Assembly: GCA_006844765.1 (NCBI GenBank)
Contig: SPJV01000102.1
Location: forward strand, 21,889 to 85,888
Direction: 5' to 3'
Origin: Alphaproteobacteria bacterium
Lineage (GTDB): Bacteria; Pseudomonadota; Alphaproteobacteria; UBA8366; Aestuariispiraceae
DNA: 64,000 bases
A program made the position numbers and the translations under genes. Shown here piece by piece: positions 41,394 to 50,744 of the stretch (the first letter of the stretch is position 1; every line of letters starts with the position of its first letter). Under the pieces are notes generated by a model. That model made no database searches. It was not told where the DNA came from and worked only from the letters and a program-made list of their open reading frames with translations.

Positions 41394-42290
41394 ATGCCGT
41401 TCGATTTCCGAGTATTGGCGCTGGGCGTCGTCTTCTGCACGTTGTGGAGTTCGGCCTTCACGGTTGGAAAGTTCGCGATCCAGTCCGCTCCCCCCATTTG
41501 GTTCCTTTGCATCCGGTTCGGCCTCGCCTTCTTCCTGATCTGGGCAATCCTCGGATTTATGAAGCGCGGACTACCCAAGAACTCGGCTGACCGCTGGACC
41601 GGAATTTGGTTGGGCGCCCTGAACAATGCTGCCTATCTCGGGCTTTGTTTCACGGCCTTCAAGACGACATCGGCCAGCATGGTCGGCATGATCGCCAGTC
41701 TGATGCCGCTGGCAACAGTCGCCCTGGCCTGGCCGGTCCTGGGAGAAAAACCAACCCTTCGCAAGATTGCCGGCCTGGCGCTGGGCACAGCGGGCGCCTG
41801 GTATATCTTGAGCGGACGGCTGGAGCCGGGCGCCACAATCGATGACCCCTTCGGCTTCGCATTGGCTGGCATCGGAACCGTCTGCCTTGCCATCGGTACT
41901 GTATTATACAGAAAACGCGGCACCCACGCGGACGCGCTCGGCATGAACGCGATCCAATCCGGTGCTGCCTCGGCAATTCTTTTGCCGGTCGCGTTTCTGT
42001 TGGAAGACCCGGGCTTGATCATCTTTGACTTCAATCTTCTCTGGACGCTCGCCTACACAGCCGTGGTGATGACCATGGGCGCGTTTTTCCTTTGGTTTCT
42101 GTTGATCCGCGCGGCGGGGGCCGGGAGTGCAAGCGCCTTTCACTTCCTTAATCCCGGCATTTCCATGTTGATCGCCTGGATCGTGCTGTCAGAGCCAATC
42201 GGCGCCCGCGATATTCTGGGCCTGTTGCCTGTTGCCATCGGCATCCTGCTTGTGAACTGGCCTGCCCGCACCTCTGCCGCCAAAGCATAG
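41394..42290 (+). CDS. DMT superfamily permease, EamA domains
   Basis: A 298-residue, ten-helix metabolite exporter. It begins with the typical VVFCTLWSSAFTVGKFAI helix and has two EamA repeats; the second contains AGSASAFHFLNPGISMLIAW, the common FLxPxxA motif region. ATG 41394 is used, because the longer frame would start inside the DUF3253 gene. The substrate is unknown. It is a different paralogue from the permease at 19802. Confidence 0.88.
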   Translation: MPFDFRVLALGVVFCTLWSSAFTVGKFAIQSAPPIWFLCIRFGLAFFLIWAILGFMKRGLPKNSADRWTGIWLGALNNAAYLGLCFTAFKTTSASMVGMIASLMPLATVALAWPVLGEKPTLRKIAGLALGTAGAWYILSGRLEPGATIDDPFGFALAGIGTVCLAIGTVLYRKRGTHADALGMNAIQSGAASAILLPVAFLLEDPGLIIFDFNLLWTLAYTAVVMTMGAFFLWFLLIRAAGAGSASAFHFLNPGISMLIAWIVLSEPIGARDILGLLPVAIGILLVNWPARTSAAKA

Positions 42291-42382
42291 GCGAGCCGGT
42301 AGCAATCGCCGATGTGATCCGCTACCGTCGCCGGAAACACGATCCTGAACATGACAGGACTTAGGAAAGCGGAGGAAAGAGC

Positions 42383-43873
42383 ATGGCCGGGTATATTCTT
42401 GCCATCGACCAGGGAACGACATCATCCAGAGCCCTGATTTTCGGGCCGGACCGCACGGTGTCCGCCGTCGCCCAATGCGAATTTGCCCAACACTTCCCAG
42501 CCTCGGGCTGGGTTGAACATGAAGCCGACGACCTTCTGTCCACGACCCTTTCCACGGCTCGCGAAGCCATCGAGAAAGCCGGGATCGCAGCAAGTGACCT
42601 CGCCGGCATCGGCATCACCAACCAACGCGAGACCACCGTGGTCTGGGACCGCGAAACCGGTAAGGCCATCCATCGCGCCATCGTGTGGCAGGACCGCCGC
42701 ACCGCAGATTTCTGCCAAAACCTGAAAGCTGATGGGGCTGAACCGGAAGCCTCAGCGCGGACAGGATTGTTACTGGATCCCTATTTCTCCGGCACCAAGA
42801 TCGCCTGGATTTTGGACAGTGTCGACGGTGCCCGCAAAGCAGCGGAAGCCGGGAAACTTGCCTTCGGTACCGTTGACAGTTGGTTGCTGTGGCATCTGAC
42901 CGGCGGTCGTGTTCATGCGACCGATGCGACCAACGCCTCTCGCACGCTCTGCTACAATATCGTTGAAGGCTGTTGGGATGAGGAGATGCTGCGGCTCTTG
43001 AACGTACCCCAGGCAATCCTGCCGGACGTAAAGGACAGCGCGGCAGAGTTTGGCGAGACGGACCCAGCGCTTTTCGGCGCGGCAATCCCAATTCGCGGCA
43101 TAGCCGGAGACCAGCAAGCGGCCACGGTCGGACAGGCCTGTTTCACGCCCGGCATGATGAAGTCGACATATGGCACAGGCTGCTTCGCGCTTCTCAATAT
43201 TGGCGATCGCTTCGTTGCATCCCAAAACCGCCTGCTAACCACCATTGCCTATCAATTGGACGGCAAGCGGACCTATGCCTTGGAAGGCTCGATCTTCGTT
43301 GCTGGGGCCGCGGTACAATGGCTGCGCGACGGGTTGGGTGTCATTGAGCGCGCGGAGGAAACGGGCCCGCTTGCCAAGGAGGCCGATCCCGCCCAGTCAG
43401 TCTATCTGGTACCGGCTTTCACCGGCCTCGGCGCACCCTATTGGGATGCAGAGGCACGCGGCGCCCTGTTCGGCCTGACCCGGAACACCGGCCCGAAGGA
43501 ACTTGCGAAGGCGGCCCTGGAATCCGTCGCCTATCAAACGAACGACCTGTTGAGCGCCATGCGAGCGGATTGGCGGGGCGATGGCTCAACCGTGCTCAGG
43601 GTTGATGGCGGCATGACGGCAAGTGATTGGACGATGCAACGCCTCGCCGACATCCTGGCCGCCCCCGTCGACCGCCCGACAGTCCTGGAGACAACAGCCC
43701 TCGGCGCCGCCTGGCTCGCCGGACGACAGGCTGGTGTTTGGCCGGATGAGGCCGGTTTCGCTGACACGTGGAAACTGGATCAACGCTTCGAACCCGCAAT
43801 GGCACCCCAGGATCGAGAAACCGCGCTCACGGGATGGTCAGACGCCGTGCGACGTACATTGAGCAGTGCCTAA
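42383..43873 (+). CDS. glpK: Glycerol kinase
   Basis: A 496-residue FGGY kinase that phosphorylates glycerol to sn-glycerol 3-phosphate with ATP. Motifs: ILAIDQGTTSSRALIF (phosphate loop), WVEHEADDLL and GIGITNQRETTVVWD (substrate), GIAGDQQAATVGQACF, and the C-terminal LRVDGGMTASDWTMQ adenine site. Full family length, clear start. No glpF or glpD gene is adjacent, so glycerol uptake genes are elsewhere. The convergent hydrolase gene overlaps the stop by four bases. Confidence 0.95.
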   Translation: MAGYILAIDQGTTSSRALIFGPDRTVSAVAQCEFAQHFPASGWVEHEADDLLSTTLSTAREAIEKAGIAASDLAGIGITNQRETTVVWDRETGKAIHRAIVWQDRRTADFCQNLKADGAEPEASARTGLLLDPYFSGTKIAWILDSVDGARKAAEAGKLAFGTVDSWLLWHLTGGRVHATDATNASRTLCYNIVEGCWDEEMLRLLNVPQAILPDVKDSAAEFGETDPALFGAAIPIRGIAGDQQAATVGQACFTPGMMKSTYGTGCFALLNIGDRFVASQNRLLTTIAYQLDGKRTYALEGSIFVAGAAVQWLRDGLGVIERAEETGPLAKEADPAQSVYLVPAFTGLGAPYWDAEARGALFGLTRNTGPKELAKAALESVAYQTNDLLSAMRADWRGDGSTVLRVDGGMTASDWTMQRLADILAAPVDRPTVLETTALGAAWLAGRQAGVWPDEAGFADTWKLDQRFEPAMAPQDRETALTGWSDAVRRTLSSA

Positions 43874-44640
43874 CCCAAAAACCGCTGTGCCGCCTCAAAG
43901 AACAGTTTCGGCTGATCCGCATGGACCCAGTGATCTGCGTCGGGGACTGTTTCTACGTCGGCCATGGGGAAAAGGCGTTCGATTTCTGCTTGGTGTTGGG
44001 TGAGGACGAAGTCTGATTTCTCACCAATCAGATGGACACAGGGGCCTTCATAGGCATCATCGCTGTCGATATCGGGGAAGCCTTCGATATCGGGCATACA
44101 AGTGTCGATGGCTTCCAGATTGATCTTCCAGTCCAAAGATCCATCGCGCAGCACGAGATTCTGAACCAGAAAGGCACGAATACTCGGATCGGGCACGGTT
44201 TCGGCCAACATCGCTTCCGCCTCTGAGCGCCTGGAAACGCCGGCAAGGTCGAGCCCCCGCATGCCCCGCGCATAGGCACCCAGTCCCGAGTTACGCGGCG
44301 CCGGTGGGATATCGACGACCATCAGCCGTTCGACCAAGTCGGGGCGTTGGAAGGCGAGCAGCATCGCAGTCTTTCCGCCCATGGAATGCCCGATAACCGC
44401 CGCAGGCCCTTCAACAACCCGCTCAACCAGTGCTGCCACATCCTCCGCCATCTCAGGGTAAGACATGGTGGGGGCCCAGGGGCTATCCCCATGGTTCCTT
44501 AGATCAAGCGTGATCACGCGATGCGCCGATGATAACGGCTTCGCAATCGCCCCCCAGTTCCGCTTATTACCGAAGAGCCCATGCAGAACCACGACCGGCA
44601 TGCCGTCGCCTGCTTCGGAATAGGAAAGTTCGACGGTCAT
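43870..44640 (-). CDS. Alpha/beta hydrolase (YbfF-type esterase)
   Basis: A 256-residue alpha/beta hydrolase. The oxyanion-hole HGLFGNKRNW lies near residue 19, the nucleophile elbow is GHSMGGKTAML (Ser ~97), and the catalytic His is near the end in DADHWVHADQP. The fold and early motifs match the YbfF family, which cleaves short-chain thioesters/esters. The natural substrate is unclear. It is a single gene convergent with glpK. Confidence 0.88.
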   Translation of the reverse strand: MTVELSYSEAGDGMPVVVLHGLFGNKRNWGAIAKPLSSAHRVITLDLRNHGDSPWAPTMSYPEMAEDVAALVERVVEGPAAVIGHSMGGKTAMLLAFQRPDLVERLMVVDIPPAPRNSGLGAYARGMRGLDLAGVSRRSEAEAMLAETVPDPSIRAFLVQNLVLRDGSLDWKINLEAIDTCMPDIEGFPDIDSDDAYEGPCVHLIGEKSDFVLTQHQAEIERLFPMADVETVPDADHWVHADQPKLFFEAAQRFLG

Positions 44641-44733
44641 GAGATCGGATCACTTCTGTTATGGATAACAAACATTGCTATGAGACGAGTAAAATGCAGG
44701 TCACCAAACCCCGCAACATCTCAGCCAATCAGT

Positions 44734-45162
44734 TTATGGCGATGTCTGGTAATATCGAAGCTCCAACACATTCCCGTCCGGATCGTTGAAATAGACGGAT
44801 TCAACGGCATGGCCTTGGGCGCCAAAAGCATCCCGTCCGCCGGATTTCAGGGTGACACCAGCCCCCTTCAGTTTTTCGCAGAGGGCGTTATACGCCGCTT
44901 CATCCGTCGACATGCAGACATGGTTGATAGGTTGGCCACCGATTTCCGCCCCGCCGCCTGTGAAGTCCCGGACAAGGGGAAGCAAAGCGCTGCGATCCAT
45001 CAAATCGAAGATCGTGCGCGCATTTAACCGGACGCTTGGAAAGCGGGCTGATCCCTCTTCATATTCCTTCAACCGAACCGGTTCGAAACCCAGCAGATCG
45101 ACATAGAAATCAAGAGACACCTTCGGGTCGTCTACCCAGAGGACAATGTGATCGACATCCAT
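44734..45162 (-). CDS. VOC superfamily protein (glyoxalase/dioxygenase-like)
   Basis: A 142-residue VOC protein. It starts DVDHIVLWVDDPKVSLDFYV and closes with YFNDPDGNVLELRYY, with a His (INHVCM) and Glu typical of the metal site. Its pattern is close to fosfomycin-resistance/glyoxalase-I-like proteins; the substrate is not known. It lies between the alpha/beta hydrolase gene and soxG, on the same strand as both. The gap of 72 bases to soxG makes it a possible last member of that unit. Confidence 0.82.
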   Translation of the reverse strand: MDVDHIVLWVDDPKVSLDFYVDLLGFEPVRLKEYEEGSARFPSVRLNARTIFDLMDRSALLPLVRDFTGGGAEIGGQPINHVCMSTDEAAYNALCEKLKGAGVTLKSGGRDAFGAQGHAVESVYFNDPDGNVLELRYYQTSP

Positions 45163-45234
45163 TTCAACCCCTCCCGATCCAAAACCGGTAAACGCGAGAG
45201 AGGTGGTTTTAGCCGGCCAAAATAGTCGGTCTAT

Positions 45235-45840
45235 TTAGGCGACCTCATACCCCCACTCCGCCGCTGTATGACACAGCCATTCGAAGAAGCTGCGAGCGTA
45301 AGAGCGCATGACATAGATGTCCACCGCATCCGGGTCGTTCATATAGACCGTTGCACTCATATGACCGAGTGACGTCCCGACACAGGCACCCGGCTCAAAC
45401 TTGCCCGGATCAAAATCGATGGTCGAGCCATGGGCAAGAAGATCGCGAACCCGCGCGCCGGAGACTGAGAAGCAGACCCGGCTGTGGCTCAGATCGACAA
45501 CAGCACCCATATCCGGCGGCACCATTGTACGGAGCGTCTTGTAGAGATCGCGATGCTCGTTCTCCACCACCAGCCAACGATCCGGCTGCACCCATAGGGC
45601 GGAGACCGATCCCGCTGTCGCACCGGTTACCGGCGTTGTCGGTGGGGTCACCCCGGTTGCATCCTTCACCGCAGCGACACAGTCAGCGGCCCGACCACCC
45701 CAAGCACCGACCTGCACGACCGAAAGGCCACGACGTTCTTCGATCCTGATCGGGGCCTCGCCATCGAATGACGTGCCGAACCGGCCGGTTTCATAGCATT
45801 CGGCAAGCGCCGAGCGGCGTTGAACAGCAACATCAGCCAT
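45235..45840 (-). CDS. soxG: Sarcosine oxidase gamma subunit
   Basis: A 201-residue subunit of the heterotetrameric sarcosine oxidase. It has the SoxG pattern: an N-terminal LSVVQVGAWGGR segment, then LWVQPDRWLVV, GAVVDLSHSRVCFSVSGARV, and LGHMSATVYMNDPDAVDIYV near the C-terminus. It also resembles the T-protein tail. It starts eight bases inside the end of soxA and ends the operon soxB-soxD-soxA-soxG. It probably serves assembly or structural closure of the complex. Confidence 0.9.
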   Translation of the reverse strand: MADVAVQRRSALAECYETGRFGTSFDGEAPIRIEERRGLSVVQVGAWGGRAADCVAAVKDATGVTPPTTPVTGATAGSVSALWVQPDRWLVVENEHRDLYKTLRTMVPPDMGAVVDLSHSRVCFSVSGARVRDLLAHGSTIDFDPGKFEPGACVGTSLGHMSATVYMNDPDAVDIYVMRSYARSFFEWLCHTAAEWGYEVA

Positions 45841-48814
45841 GATGGCGTGCTCCTTCCCTGTCGATAAAGATGGGGTGGCAGACCTTAACCGGTACCGTCA
45901 CATTGCGAAGCGGGTATTGCATATGGACGATATCGCCCTCCCGCGCCAAACCGCCTTCCACCAGCCCCAGAGCAATTGGCATTTCGGTCTCTGAGTTATA
46001 GCCGGTGGATGTCACATTCCCGATCATCTTGACCGGCAAAGGATCATTCGCGTTCTCGGTAATCTGTGCACCCTGGATCAGCTTGGATTTGCCATCCACC
46101 GGCATCAGCCCGACGAATTTGTGACGATGGTCGCCCACCAAATCCTCGCGATAGGCAAGGCGCTTGCCGATGAAGTCTTTCTTGGTCGACATCATCTTAC
46201 CGAGATTGAGGTCATCCGCTGTCGTCCGCCCATCAAGTTCCGGACCGGCGACATGGCCTTTTTCAATCCGCATATTGCCGAGCGCTTCCGTCCCATAAGC
46301 GACAGCCCCCAGTTCTTCCCCGGCTTTCATGACCGCTTCCCAAACATGTCGGCCATAGTCGGCGGGCACATTCAGCTCAAAGGCCATCTCGCCGGAGAAG
46401 CTGATGCGGAACAACCGCCCCTTCACACCCGCTGCGGAGACATCCCCGCATGCCATGAAGGGGAAAGCGTCATTGGAAAGGTCGATATCGACGACTTTCT
46501 CCAGCAAGGCCCGGCTCTTCGGACCGGCGACGGCGACAGCAGCCCATTGATCCGTCACGCTGGTCACCTGAACCTTCAAGTCCGGCCAGACGAATTGCAG
46601 GTAATACTCCAACCAGGCCATGACCTTCACGGCATTGGCCGTGGTCGTGGTCATCACAAAATGATCCTCGGCAAGACGAGAGGTCGTGCCATCGTCAAAG
46701 ACGATGCCATCTTCCCGGCACATCAGGCCATACCGCGCCTTACCGACGGCAAGGGCTTTCCAGCCATTCGTATAAACGCGGTTGAGGAAGTCCGCCGCAT
46801 CCGGGCCTTGGATATCGATCTTGCCCAGCGTCGTCACATCGCAGACACCGACGCCACCCCGGGTCTCTTTGGTCTCCCGCACATAGGCTTCGAAAATGCC
46901 CTCTCCAGCTTTCGGATAGTAACGCGGACGGCGCCACAGACCGGCATCAATCCATTCGCAGCCCTGTTCATCATGCCAGCTATCCATCGCGGTCCGGCGC
47001 AGCGGCGCGAAATGCTTGCCGACTTCAGGACCACCCAACAGACCGATGGACACCGGCGTGTAAGGCGGACGGAAGGTCGTGGTGCCGGTTTCGGGGATCG
47101 TCTTACCCGTTAGGCTTGCCATGATGGCCAGGCCGTTCAGGTTCGACGTCTTACCTTGATCCGTGCCCATCCCAAGCGTCGTATAGCGCTTTAGATGCTC
47201 GACAGAGATAAACCCTTCCCGATGCGCCAGCTTGACGTCGGAGGTGGTGACATCATCCTGATGATCGACGAAACGCTTACCCTTTGTCCCCGGCGCTTCC
47301 CAGAGGGCGGCAGTCGGGTTGCTCTTCAGACCCGCACTTTCCGGCTTCGGCGCCGACCAGCTTGGGGCACTGACACCCGCTGCTTCAGCCCCGGCTTTCC
47401 GGCCGGCCGACAGGCAGTCGGCCAGCGACAGCGTTCCTGCCGCCGCACCTGCGGAGACTTCCTTCTGGCGGGGTGCGCCCGGCACGAAGCATTTCAGGCT
47501 GTCATCCCAGACGGGTTTGGAGCCGGTCTGACTGGAAAGATGAACCGTCGGCTGCCACCCACCGGACATGGCGATCAGATCGCAATCCATATGCTGCATG
47601 CCGCTGCCACTGACCGGAACAATCTCTGCCGCTTGGATACCGGTTGCGCCGCCGCGTGCACGGGAAATCGCATGGCCATTCAGTACCGGGATATCCAGCG
47701 CCCGAACCGCATCGGCGAGCTCTCCCGCCCCTTCGTCGCGCGGATCAACGACAGCCTTCACATTGCCGCCGGCCTTCGCCAGATCCAACGCTGTGCGATA
47801 GCCATCATCATTATTCGCAAAGACAATGGCGCGTTCACCCGGCAGGACGCCGTATTCATTGACATAGGCACGAACCGCGCCGGCCAGCATGATATTCGGT
47901 CGGTCATTATCGCCAAAGACCAGCGGTTGCTCTACCGCACCGGCGGCGATGATCACCCGACCCGCGCGAATGTTCCACATGCGCTGACGCGGTTGATGGG
48001 CTGCCGGTTCAACCAGATGATCCGCGACACGCTCGCAGCAGCCGACCATGTTCTGATCATAATAGCCGAAAGCGGTGGTGCGCTTCAGGATGCGAACATT
48101 ATCGCGCCCCGCCAGATCCGTTTCCATCGCCGCAGCCCAATCCGATCCGGACAGACCATCAATGACTTCAGAATCTTTCCGAAGGCGACCACCCAGATGC
48201 GGTGTCTCCTCAACCAGGATCACCCGGCCACCGCCTTCCGCAGCCGCACGCGCCGCTGCCAGACCGGCGGGACCACCACCGATGACCAACACTTCGCAAT
48301 GGGCTGAGCGATGAGTATAGAGATCCGGATCCGCTTCCCAGGAGGCTTCCCCCATCCCGGCAGACTTTCGGATCAGCTTTTCGAACTGCATCCACAGCTT
48401 GGTATTGGCGAAGGGGCCCATGAAGGTCTTGTAGTAGAAACCCGCCGGGATAAACCGCCCAATCAGTTGGTTCATCGCCTGATAATCCCAGCGCAGGCTA
48501 GGCTTCCGGTTCTGACTTTCCGCGACCAAGCCGTCATAAAGCTCAATCATCGTTGCGCGGGTATTCGGCTCCTGCCGAGCACCGGTCCGCAGCTTGATCA
48601 GCGCATTGGGCTCTTCCGGCCCGGCAGACATGACGCCGCGCGGCCGGTGATATTTGAAGCTCCGCGCCATGAGCACTTCGCCATTGGCCAAAAGAGCACT
48701 TGCCAGCGTGTCGCCTTCAAAGCCCGAATAGCGCTTCCCATCGAATGTGAAACCCAGGCTCTTCGAGCGATCAATCAGACCGCCTTCTGTCAAACGTTTG
48801 GAAGGGCCGCTCAT
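45833..48814 (-). CDS. soxA: Sarcosine oxidase alpha subunit
   Basis: A 993-residue subunit. The N-terminal domain has FTFDGKRYSGFEGDTLASAL and SFKYHRPRGV; the middle is an NAD-binding pyridine-nucleotide domain (VLVIGGGPAGLAAARAAAEG). The last ~400 residues form a glycine-cleavage-T-like folate domain that accepts the methyl-derived formaldehyde to give methylene-tetrahydrofolate. The complex oxidises sarcosine to glycine with hydrogen peroxide. ATG 48814 overlaps the soxD stop (ATGA) and is preferred over an upstream frame. It fits a choline/betaine/dimethylglycine degradation route; the other genes of that route are not in the window. Confidence 0.94.
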   Translation of the reverse strand: MSGPSKRLTEGGLIDRSKSLGFTFDGKRYSGFEGDTLASALLANGEVLMARSFKYHRPRGVMSAGPEEPNALIKLRTGARQEPNTRATMIELYDGLVAESQNRKPSLRWDYQAMNQLIGRFIPAGFYYKTFMGPFANTKLWMQFEKLIRKSAGMGEASWEADPDLYTHRSAHCEVLVIGGGPAGLAAARAAAEGGGRVILVEETPHLGGRLRKDSEVIDGLSGSDWAAAMETDLAGRDNVRILKRTTAFGYYDQNMVGCCERVADHLVEPAAHQPRQRMWNIRAGRVIIAAGAVEQPLVFGDNDRPNIMLAGAVRAYVNEYGVLPGERAIVFANNDDGYRTALDLAKAGGNVKAVVDPRDEGAGELADAVRALDIPVLNGHAISRARGGATGIQAAEIVPVSGSGMQHMDCDLIAMSGGWQPTVHLSSQTGSKPVWDDSLKCFVPGAPRQKEVSAGAAAGTLSLADCLSAGRKAGAEAAGVSAPSWSAPKPESAGLKSNPTAALWEAPGTKGKRFVDHQDDVTTSDVKLAHREGFISVEHLKRYTTLGMGTDQGKTSNLNGLAIMASLTGKTIPETGTTTFRPPYTPVSIGLLGGPEVGKHFAPLRRTAMDSWHDEQGCEWIDAGLWRRPRYYPKAGEGIFEAYVRETKETRGGVGVCDVTTLGKIDIQGPDAADFLNRVYTNGWKALAVGKARYGLMCREDGIVFDDGTTSRLAEDHFVMTTTTANAVKVMAWLEYYLQFVWPDLKVQVTSVTDQWAAVAVAGPKSRALLEKVVDIDLSNDAFPFMACGDVSAAGVKGRLFRISFSGEMAFELNVPADYGRHVWEAVMKAGEELGAVAYGTEALGNMRIEKGHVAGPELDGRTTADDLNLGKMMSTKKDFIGKRLAYREDLVGDHRHKFVGLMPVDGKSKLIQGAQITENANDPLPVKMIGNVTSTGYNSETEMPIALGLVEGGLAREGDIVHMQYPLRNVTVPVKVCHPIFIDREGARHHG

Positions 48815-49107
48815 TTCGTCTCTCCTTCCGTCGTATCCGCCATCTCGCCAGAGGCCGGCCAACATCCATGGATTTCATGGGTAAGGGTGTCGCGCTTGAC
48901 CCGCACATGCTGGCGGCATCCGGCGGCGTGGTGCCACACTTCCAGATGCGGCCCGCGTGGGTTATCGCGGATATAGGTGTATTCATACCAGGCTTTCTGG
49001 TCGGTCTCTTCCGAGCCGATTTCCGGGCGCTTCAAGGTACCATCGCCGACATAGGTAAACTCTTCCATGTCGCGGGGACCACACCAGGGGCAATTGATTA
49101 CTAACAT
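48811..49107 (-). CDS. soxD: Sarcosine oxidase delta subunit
   Basis: A 98-residue zinc subunit. It opens MLVINCPWCGPRDMEEFTY with a Cys pair; CRQHVRV and EVWHHAAGC give the other ligand residues, and the family end HEIHGCWPAS... is present. GGAGGCGAAG precedes ATG 49107. It is located between soxB and soxA, the usual order, and overlaps soxA by four bases. It is structurally required for the four-subunit complex. Confidence 0.93.
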   Translation of the reverse strand: MLVINCPWCGPRDMEEFTYVGDGTLKRPEIGSEETDQKAWYEYTYIRDNPRGPHLEVWHHAAGCRQHVRVKRDTLTHEIHGCWPASGEMADTTEGETK

Positions 49108-49120
49108 ATTCTTCGCCTCC

Positions 49121-50377
49121 TTAGTGCGCGCCGGGGATCGGGCCTGCGCCCTTTTCATCGATGATATGGCCGCGCTCAAACCGGTCGAGCGTCATGCCTT
49201 GGTTACGCCAGTCGGGTGCATCATTCGCGATGGTCTCCGCAAAGCACCAACCGGAGCCCGGCGTCGCCTTGAACCCGCCGTAACACCAGCCGGCATTGAG
49301 ATAGAGCCCCTCAATCGGGGTCTTGGAAATGATCGGACTGCCATCCATGGACATGTCCATGACGCCGGCCCAATGCCGGAGCAACCGCACCCGGCCAATT
49401 GCCGGTACCAGCGCCACACCGGATTGCGCAACATGGTTGACCATCGGCAGGTTTCCACGCTGGGCATAGGAGTTATAGCCATCCAGATCGCCGCCAAAGA
49501 CCAGTCCGCCTTTATCGGATTGGGACAGATAGAAATGCCCGGCCCCGAAGGTTACGACACCGTCGAACCAGGGCTTCAGGGGTTCAGACACCATCGCCTG
49601 GAGGAGATGTGTCTCAATCGGCATTTTCAGACCAAGCTTGTCGGTCAATGTCGTTGTGGACCCGGCAACGGCGAGGCCGATTTTATCCGCCATGATCGTG
49701 CCGCGCGAGGTCACGACACCCTTGATTTTGTTGTCTTCAACGACGAAATCCAAGGCCTCGCAATGCTGCAGAAGATCAACACCCAGGTTATTCGCTGCCC
49801 GGGCGAACCCCCAGGCCACCGCATCATGTCGGGCCGTGCCACCACGTGGCTGCATCAAACCGCCATAGATCGGGAACCGCGCGTTTTCGCTTCGATCCGC
49901 CATGGGCACATACTTCAGTGCCTCTTCCCGGGTCAGCAGTTCTGCATCGATGCCATTGAGCCGCATCGCATTCCCGCGCCGGGCCATACCATCCATCTGC
50001 GCATCGGAATGGCCAAGGTTCAGAATACCGCGCTGAGAGAACATCACATTATAGTTCAGCTCATGCGACAGCTGCTCCCAGAGCTCCATGGATTTCTCAT
50101 AGAAATGCGCATTGTCGTAAAGCATGTAGTTGGAACGCACGATGGTCGTGTTTCGTCCCACATTCCCGGAGCCGAGATAACCCTTCTCAATCACCGCGAT
50201 ATCCGTCATCCCGTGGTTCTTCGCCAGGTAAAAGGCTGTCGCCAATCCGTGGCCGCCCCCACCGATGATGATTGCTTCATAGGATTTCTTAGGTTCCGGA
50301 TCACGCCAGGCGCGTGTCCAGTTCTTTTGGCCTGTCAGCCCGCCCTTGAGCACACTGAAGACGGAATATCGGGTCAT
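49121..50377 (-). CDS. soxB: Sarcosine oxidase beta subunit
   Basis: A 418-residue FAD-dependent subunit that contains the sarcosine oxidation site. The FAD motif is AIIIGGGGHGLATAFYLAKN (about 35-54), after a 30-residue family-specific lead (RYSVFSVLKGGLTGQKNW). GSGNVGRNTTIVRSNY and the C-terminal region GWCYGGFKATPGSGW are typical SoxB segments. It is the first gene of the operon soxBDAG; its ATG lies 368 bases from the divergent processing-protease gene. Confidence 0.94.
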   Translation of the reverse strand: MTRYSVFSVLKGGLTGQKNWTRAWRDPEPKKSYEAIIIGGGGHGLATAFYLAKNHGMTDIAVIEKGYLGSGNVGRNTTIVRSNYMLYDNAHFYEKSMELWEQLSHELNYNVMFSQRGILNLGHSDAQMDGMARRGNAMRLNGIDAELLTREEALKYVPMADRSENARFPIYGGLMQPRGGTARHDAVAWGFARAANNLGVDLLQHCEALDFVVEDNKIKGVVTSRGTIMADKIGLAVAGSTTTLTDKLGLKMPIETHLLQAMVSEPLKPWFDGVVTFGAGHFYLSQSDKGGLVFGGDLDGYNSYAQRGNLPMVNHVAQSGVALVPAIGRVRLLRHWAGVMDMSMDGSPIISKTPIEGLYLNAGWCYGGFKATPGSGWCFAETIANDAPDWRNQGMTLDRFERGHIIDEKGAGPIPGAH

Positions 50378-50744
50378 GGATAAAACTCCCAGGAACGGCG
50401 CGTCGAACGGTTACATTCAAAAACGCGGAAGACTCCGTCTTAGACTGATCACGGGATCGCGTTCGTCCCCAGGCGCCACAAACTGACCTATTTTGGACAT
50501 TCACGGCGCCATAAGTCGGGTTCTGAGCAGATGCCATAGTGGAAATGGAAAAGCATAGCTGCGCAAAAAGTGAAAATCCCGTGTTCCGTGGCACCGAATA
50601 TGCTTTATATACAAGATTGGTGAATGTCTTACGGCCTATAATCCCGACCGTGATACCGCGCGGGGGAGTGGTTTGTTGAGCGTCACCTGAGCCATATTTG
50701 GCGATGGACAGGTTACAAACTGGCGTAAGTGGAACCGACGAAAC
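50378..50744. promoter_or_regulatory. Divergent intergenic region between the sox operon and the C-terminal protease gene
   Basis: A 367-base region with the leftward sox promoter and the rightward protease promoter. TATAAT occurs at 50637-50642 on the plus strand; its match to a -35 box is poor. I see no riboswitch or small gene. The sox half presumably has activator sites for glycine-betaine/sarcosine-responsive control, but none can be recognised. Confidence 0.4.

Noticed and set aside
46121..47113. Long plus-strand frame (330 codons) opposite soxA
   Set aside because: Antisense to a well-supported sarcosine oxidase subunit; no domain pattern.
49067..50383. Long plus-strand frame (438 codons) opposite soxB
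   Set aside because: Antisense to a complete soxB gene; no motifs and His/Arg-rich shadow composition.
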